Source: Cupriavidus yeoncheonensis (GTDB lineage: Bacteria; Pseudomonadota; Gammaproteobacteria; Burkholderiales; Burkholderiaceae). From it: DNA of 64,000 nucleotides. Positions 61,168 through 64,000 of the stretch are shown here, piece by piece. The translations under genes were made by a program, and so were the position numbers. The notes beneath the pieces were generated by a model. That model worked only from the letters and a program-made list of their open reading frames with translations. It ran no database searches and was not told the origin of the DNA. The stretch covers positions 100,798 to 164,797 of the forward strand of contig NZ_CAJPUY010000018.1 in NCBI RefSeq assembly GCF_905397275.1, read 5' to 3'. Numbering within the stretch: the stretch's first letter is position 1; the number at the start of each line of letters is the position of its first letter.

Positions 61168-62328
61168 ATGCACTTTCCTGTCATGCCTGGCCGCTCCCAA
61201 TCCGCGCACACACCAAACACAGACGCATGGCTTCAAAGCCGTGCCCTCAATCTCCTGCGCGCTGGTTGCCTGGAGATGCACTATCAGCCAATCCTGGACC
61301 TCCGGTCCGGCCGCGTCAGGAAGGTCGAAGCCCTGGCACGACTGCGCGATGGTGATGAGGTGCTGCCGCCCGCGGCCTTCCTGCCGCATTTCGGCCAGGA
61401 AGAGCTTTACGAGTTGTACATCCAGGGACTCGACCGCGCCCTCCATGATCGCAACCTCTGGATGGAGCATGGGCTGGAGCTGGACCTGTCCGTCAATCTT
61501 CCGCCCAGTGCACTTTGCGACTCGCGTTACTTCGAAGCCACGTACCGGGCCCTGGTTCGCCACGCTTGCCAACCTTCCGCGCTGACGCTGGAGATTCTCG
61601 AGGGCAACAGCATCGACTGCGTCGACCACGCCGCCGAGCAGTTCCACAAGTTCACGGCGCTGGGTGTACGCATGGCCGAGGACGACCTTGGCTCAGGACA
61701 CAGCAGCCTCACACGGCTGCGCGAACTGTCGTTCGATTGGGTCAAGATCGACCGCGGCATTGTCCGACTCACGGGCAACGACAATATCGAGGTGCTTCAT
61801 TTCGTCCACCAACTGACGCGCCTCAGCCACGCACTGGGCAAGACAGTTATTGTGGAAGGCGTGGAGGACCTTGCGTTGATCGACGCCATCACGATTCTCG
61901 GAGCGGACGCGGCGCAGGGTTTCGGCATTGCGCGCCCAATGCCCGCACGGCATTTGCTCGACTGGCACCGTGAGCGCGGCACCAATCGCTCAAGCCAGTA
62001 CACCGAGGCCGAACTGACGCGCCTGGCAAAGCTTCTATTGGTCGAGGAGCGCCTGCAAGCCTGCCAGGAACCAGTCGCGGCGAGCCGCCGGTGCGATGTG
62101 GCAGCGAACATTGAACCTGCAGGCAACGGAGGCTTGCCGCAATGGTGGAACGATATGTCGTGCGGTGCATGCCAACTCACGCGCTTCCGCGCCGAGGTCA
62201 ATGCGATCTATGTTGGCGACCGCAAGCGTGTCGCCGAAAAGGATGCACTCATTCACGCGGCGGCGCTCCACGGCGTGCGCAGCAACGCCTATCGGCAGGC
62301 TCGCAGGGAACTCTCTGCAGCGACATGA
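61168..62328 (+). CDS. EAL-domain c-di-GMP phosphodiesterase
   Basis: 386 residues; the start at 61168 has no clear ribosome site and could be slightly later (ATG at 61183). The EAL domain spans about 30-270 with KVEALARLRDG, LEILEGNSIDC, EDDLGSGHSSLTRLRELS, FDWVKIDRGIVR and VIVEGVEDLAL. The segment equivalent to EITES reads LEILEG, so a catalytic Glu is still there. There is no GGDEF domain. The C-terminal 110 residues form an unrecognised helical region with the Cys pair SCGACQL. Beside flhDC and ycgR, it likely lowers c-di-GMP to favour swimming. Confidence 0.87.
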   Translation: MHFPVMPGRSQSAHTPNTDAWLQSRALNLLRAGCLEMHYQPILDLRSGRVRKVEALARLRDGDEVLPPAAFLPHFGQEELYELYIQGLDRALHDRNLWMEHGLELDLSVNLPPSALCDSRYFEATYRALVRHACQPSALTLEILEGNSIDCVDHAAEQFHKFTALGVRMAEDDLGSGHSSLTRLRELSFDWVKIDRGIVRLTGNDNIEVLHFVHQLTRLSHALGKTVIVEGVEDLALIDAITILGADAAQGFGIARPMPARHLLDWHRERGTNRSSQYTEAELTRLAKLLLVEERLQACQEPVAASRRCDVAANIEPAGNGGLPQWWNDMSCGACQLTRFRAEVNAIYVGDRKRVAEKDALIHAAALHGVRSNAYRQARRELSAAT

Positions 62329-62365
62329 ATGGCAGCGCCTGCCAGCCAGCATAGCGAAGCGTGTA

Positions 62366-62461
62366 TCAATGTTCGCGCCAGTCGTCACGCAAGAGCCGAC
62401 GCATTGCGCCCACAACACTAATCAACACGACCAGCAGGGCCACGACAAGAACAAGCGTCAT
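62366..62461 (-). CDS. Tiny single-helix membrane protein
   Basis: 31 residues: one helix (MTLVLVVALLVVLISVVGAM) and a basic tail (RRLLRDDWREH). Its ATG lies 2 bases after the stop of the upstream membrane gene, so coupling is likely; its own ribosome site is weak. No family recognised. Confidence 0.42.
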   Translation of the reverse strand: MTLVLVVALLVVLISVVGAMRRLLRDDWREH

Positions 62462-62463
62462 GG

Positions 62464-62730
62464 CTAGCGCCCTATCCACCAATGCAGGACGAGGAGGAAC
62501 AGCGCTCCAGGCAAGCAGATCGCCACGGCGCTGACCGCAGCCACGAATTCCGCGTGCATTCGTGCACGGGGGCTCGCCATGGCCAGCAGCTTGGGAACGA
62601 TCATCACGGCAATCAGCGTGACAAAGGAAAAGATCGAGACAAAGGCAAGCATTGGAGTCAGATAGGCTTGGGCGCGGCCGCAAAGTCCGGCGGCATTGCA
62701 ACCCAGCGGGTCCGTACGCAGCAGCGTCAT
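62464..62730 (-). CDS. Small two-helix membrane protein
   Basis: 88 residues from the ATG at 62730. Hydrophobic segments about 26-50 (MLAFVSIFSFVTLIAVMIVP) and 61-84 (AAVSAVAICLPGALFLLVLH), ending WWIGR, with a short basic loop between. Two Cys in the N-terminus. No family recognised; the frame extends further upstream without membrane-like character. Pairs with the 31-residue gene downstream. Confidence 0.5.
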   Translation of the reverse strand: MTLLRTDPLGCNAAGLCGRAQAYLTPMLAFVSIFSFVTLIAVMIVPKLLAMASPRARMHAEFVAAVSAVAICLPGALFLLVLHWWIGR

Positions 62731-63286
62731 GCCCCGGACAATTCCGCGGCCGTGCCGCAGTCGCGCACGGCCTGCGGCGAGGTCAGGTGAAGGGTGCACA
62801 CCGTGGCACCGCACCGACGACATATCCATTGTTCCAAGGAACGGCCCGACTGAAAAATGAGAACAGGGCCCTATGCCATGCCCTAAATCTCATAGAGACG
62901 CGCAACGGCGCATGCCGGCATGCCTAAAGGTGGCGCCGCCGGCACGTGTGGCCTTGCGCCTGCGTTCCGACACCACTCCCAGCAAAATTCCGCGATTGGC
63001 GCAACGCCATGCTGATCGGCAATATTCTCGAGCACGATCAAGGCGCGTCCATCTTCGCAAGATACCGGCAACGTATCGTCTTCCCAATAAGGCGGATTGA
63101 CTCAAGTTAGAGATGGTCTAGCAGCGCTGGGCTTGCCACCGGGCGATAACGATGCCCACCCGACGGCCCGCCCCCTTGAATTCGCAATTCGGACGCTGAT
63201 TGCGATACATCAAGTTTCGCTATCAGCCATCGTCGTGGATCCGCCGTTGTCGTTGGATACGACTACTCTCTTGCTCTTGAACGAAC
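62731..63286. other. 556-bp region without a supported gene
   Basis: Several short overlapping ORFs on both strands, none with a ribosome site or family-like sequence. It precedes the hypothetical gene at 63287. Confidence 0.4.
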
Positions 63287-63640
63287 ATGAACGGAATCGA
63301 TCCCCAATCCACGCCATCCTTAACGCCGACAGGCGGGTCGCCGCACGTCAAAGGGCTCACTGCCTGCGCCAACACGCAAGCCGGCGTTGTCGACATACCG
63401 GAAGAAATCAGTGCACTGGGCAACGCATCACTGCATCACGGGGCTTGCCTGTTGGTCATGCGCGAACTGCTGCTTGCGTTGTGCACGCATGCACAGGGAG
63501 TACTAAAGCCTGATATCGCCCAGGCGCTCCGGGCCGGGACCGACGCGATCCTTGCCCGCGCCGATGACAAGCCCCTTCCCGCCAGCTTCTATCACGCGCT
63601 GCTCGCAGAAATGAATGGGTATCTGAACCGGTTGCGATAG
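63287..63640 (+). CDS. Hypothetical protein
   Basis: 117 residues. N-terminal 30 are Ser/Thr/Pro/Gly-rich; the rest looks like three to four amphipathic helices (ALGNASLHHGACLLVMRELL; LKPDIAQALRAGTDAILARA; SFYHALLAEMNGYLNRLR). The ribosome site is weak. The helical half is protein-like, and a terminator stem follows at about 105 bases. No family recognised. Confidence 0.55.
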   Translation: MNGIDPQSTPSLTPTGGSPHVKGLTACANTQAGVVDIPEEISALGNASLHHGACLLVMRELLLALCTHAQGVLKPDIAQALRAGTDAILARADDKPLPASFYHALLAEMNGYLNRLR

Positions 63641-63746
63641 CGTTCGACTTCACAGGCCCTGACGGCAATCGTGCGGCCACTGACGGACCGGCAAGGTGCA
63701 GGAGGTATCTGCCGCGGTCGCTAACGGGGGGCCGTGAATTTGGAAT

Positions 63747-63773
63747 AGGCCGGCGGATATGCCGGCCTTTCTT
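63747..63773 (+). terminator. Terminator-like hairpin
   Basis: An 8-bp stem AGGCCGGC / GCCGGCCT with a 6-base loop is followed by TTCTTG. It probably ends the hypothetical gene transcript. Confidence 0.65.
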
Positions 63774-63895
63774 GTTGGCTCGCGCTGAAGGGGCGAACTA
63801 ACCCACCGGGCGCGATACTTGCCCCATCAAGCTGGACTAAGAAGTCGCGCGAAATAAAGGCCGGGTTGCCATGCGCGAGGGCGGGCCACAAAAGC

Positions 63896-63930
63896 AAAAA
63901 CCCCTCGCAGCACATGCTGTCGAGGGGTTT
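63896..63930 (-). terminator. rRNA operon terminator
   Basis: On the minus strand, the stem CCCCTCG with CAGCA, a short loop and the matching arm (one bulged base) is followed by TTTTTGC. It lies 13-40 bases beyond the 5S rRNA 3' end. Confidence 0.88.
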
Positions 63931-63942
63931 TGCATTGTAAGA

Positions 63943-64000
63943 GCCTGGCGATGACCTACTTTCACACGGGTAATCCGCACTATCATCGGCGCGGAGTCGT
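63943..64000 (-). rRNA. rrf: 5S ribosomal RNA, 3' end only
   Basis: Read on the minus strand, the edge sequence gives the 5S 3' half: GCGCCGATGATAGTGCGGAT, then CCCGTGTGAAAGTAGGTCAT and CGCCAGGC at the 3' end. The conserved CGCCGATGATAGTG and GTAGGTCATCGCCAGGC blocks are diagnostic of beta-proteobacterial 5S rRNA. The gene runs off the window, so an rRNA operon lies to the right, transcribed leftward. Confidence 0.92.

Noticed and set aside
63100..63145. Possible FliA (sigma-28) promoter (TCAAGTTA and GCGATAA)
   Set aside because: The two elements are about 30 bases apart, far beyond the normal 11-base spacing.
63097..63513. 138-codon ORF on the plus strand
   Set aside because: Overlaps the more protein-like gene at 63287 in another frame and lacks a ribosome site.

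Overview
The window reads as a piece of a GC-rich beta-proteobacterial genome, most probably Cupriavidus or a close Ralstonia-group relative. The clues are the combination of a Wsp chemosensory operon, a TctAB transporter, a caa3-type oxidase with two subunit III genes, a 362-residue PHB-depolymerase-like esterase, beta-proteobacterial FlhDC, and several FNR-type regulators with four cysteines. The genus is an inference from protein flavour and gene content. No 16S sequence is present; only the 3' end of a 5S rRNA is in view at the right edge.

Layout. 1-0.7 kb: tail of a membrane acyltransferase and a frameshifted phage-type gene, a probable prophage scar. 1.3-5.9 kb: complete livHMGF plus binding-protein operon for branched-chain amino acid-type ABC uptake. 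5.9-8.8 kb: large secreted FecR/DUF6600 protein with a Gln/Arg repeat tail. 9.1-19.2 kb: a cyclic-di-GMP block, with a GSDEF-EAL protein divergent from a complete wspABCDEFR operon. 19.5-24.8 kb: DUF4397 lipoprotein, PadR-like regulator, tctBA without tctC, and a MATE exporter. 24.9-33.1 kb: zinc-ribbon/cyclase/ATPase/TPR signalling protein, HD hydrolase, patatin lipase, aldehyde dehydrogenase and a DUF2252 protein. 33.1-39.7 kb: caa3 oxidase operon, three small membrane proteins and rubredoxin. 39.7-46.4 kb: giant DUF748 (AsmA-like) envelope protein, MHS-type symporter and PHB-depolymerase-like esterase. 46.7-54.4 kb: regulators (FNR, LysR, LuxR-type response regulator, MarR with its efflux pump, a frameshifted LysR), an orphan IS3 OrfA and an uncharacterised intergenic zone. 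54.6-62.3 kb: an oxygen/motility/c-di-GMP island. 62.4-64.0 kb: small membrane or hypothetical proteins and the 3' end of an rRNA operon.

How the genes fit together. Two c-di-GMP circuits sit here. Wsp (receptor, CheA-REC kinase, WspR cyclase) makes the messenger on a surface or envelope cue. At the other end YcgR reads it and an EAL protein may destroy it, next to the flagellar master regulator flhDC. Between them lie two FNR paralogues, an MCP with a CheR/CheB-tether-like C-terminus, and an unexpected second flhD. That second flhD overlaps the end of an fnr-type gene, starts at TTG, and is followed directly by a terminator. This fnr-flhD2 bicistron is the most interesting candidate for an undescribed regulatory module, a possible direct link from oxygen sensing to flagellar control. 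The terminal oxidase operon, rubredoxin and FNR proteins suggest the region as a whole is tuned to changing oxygen supply.

Starts were chosen from Shine-Dalgarno matches and family N-termini. Several genes begin at TTG or GTG. All calls come from reading the sequence; no database search was run.
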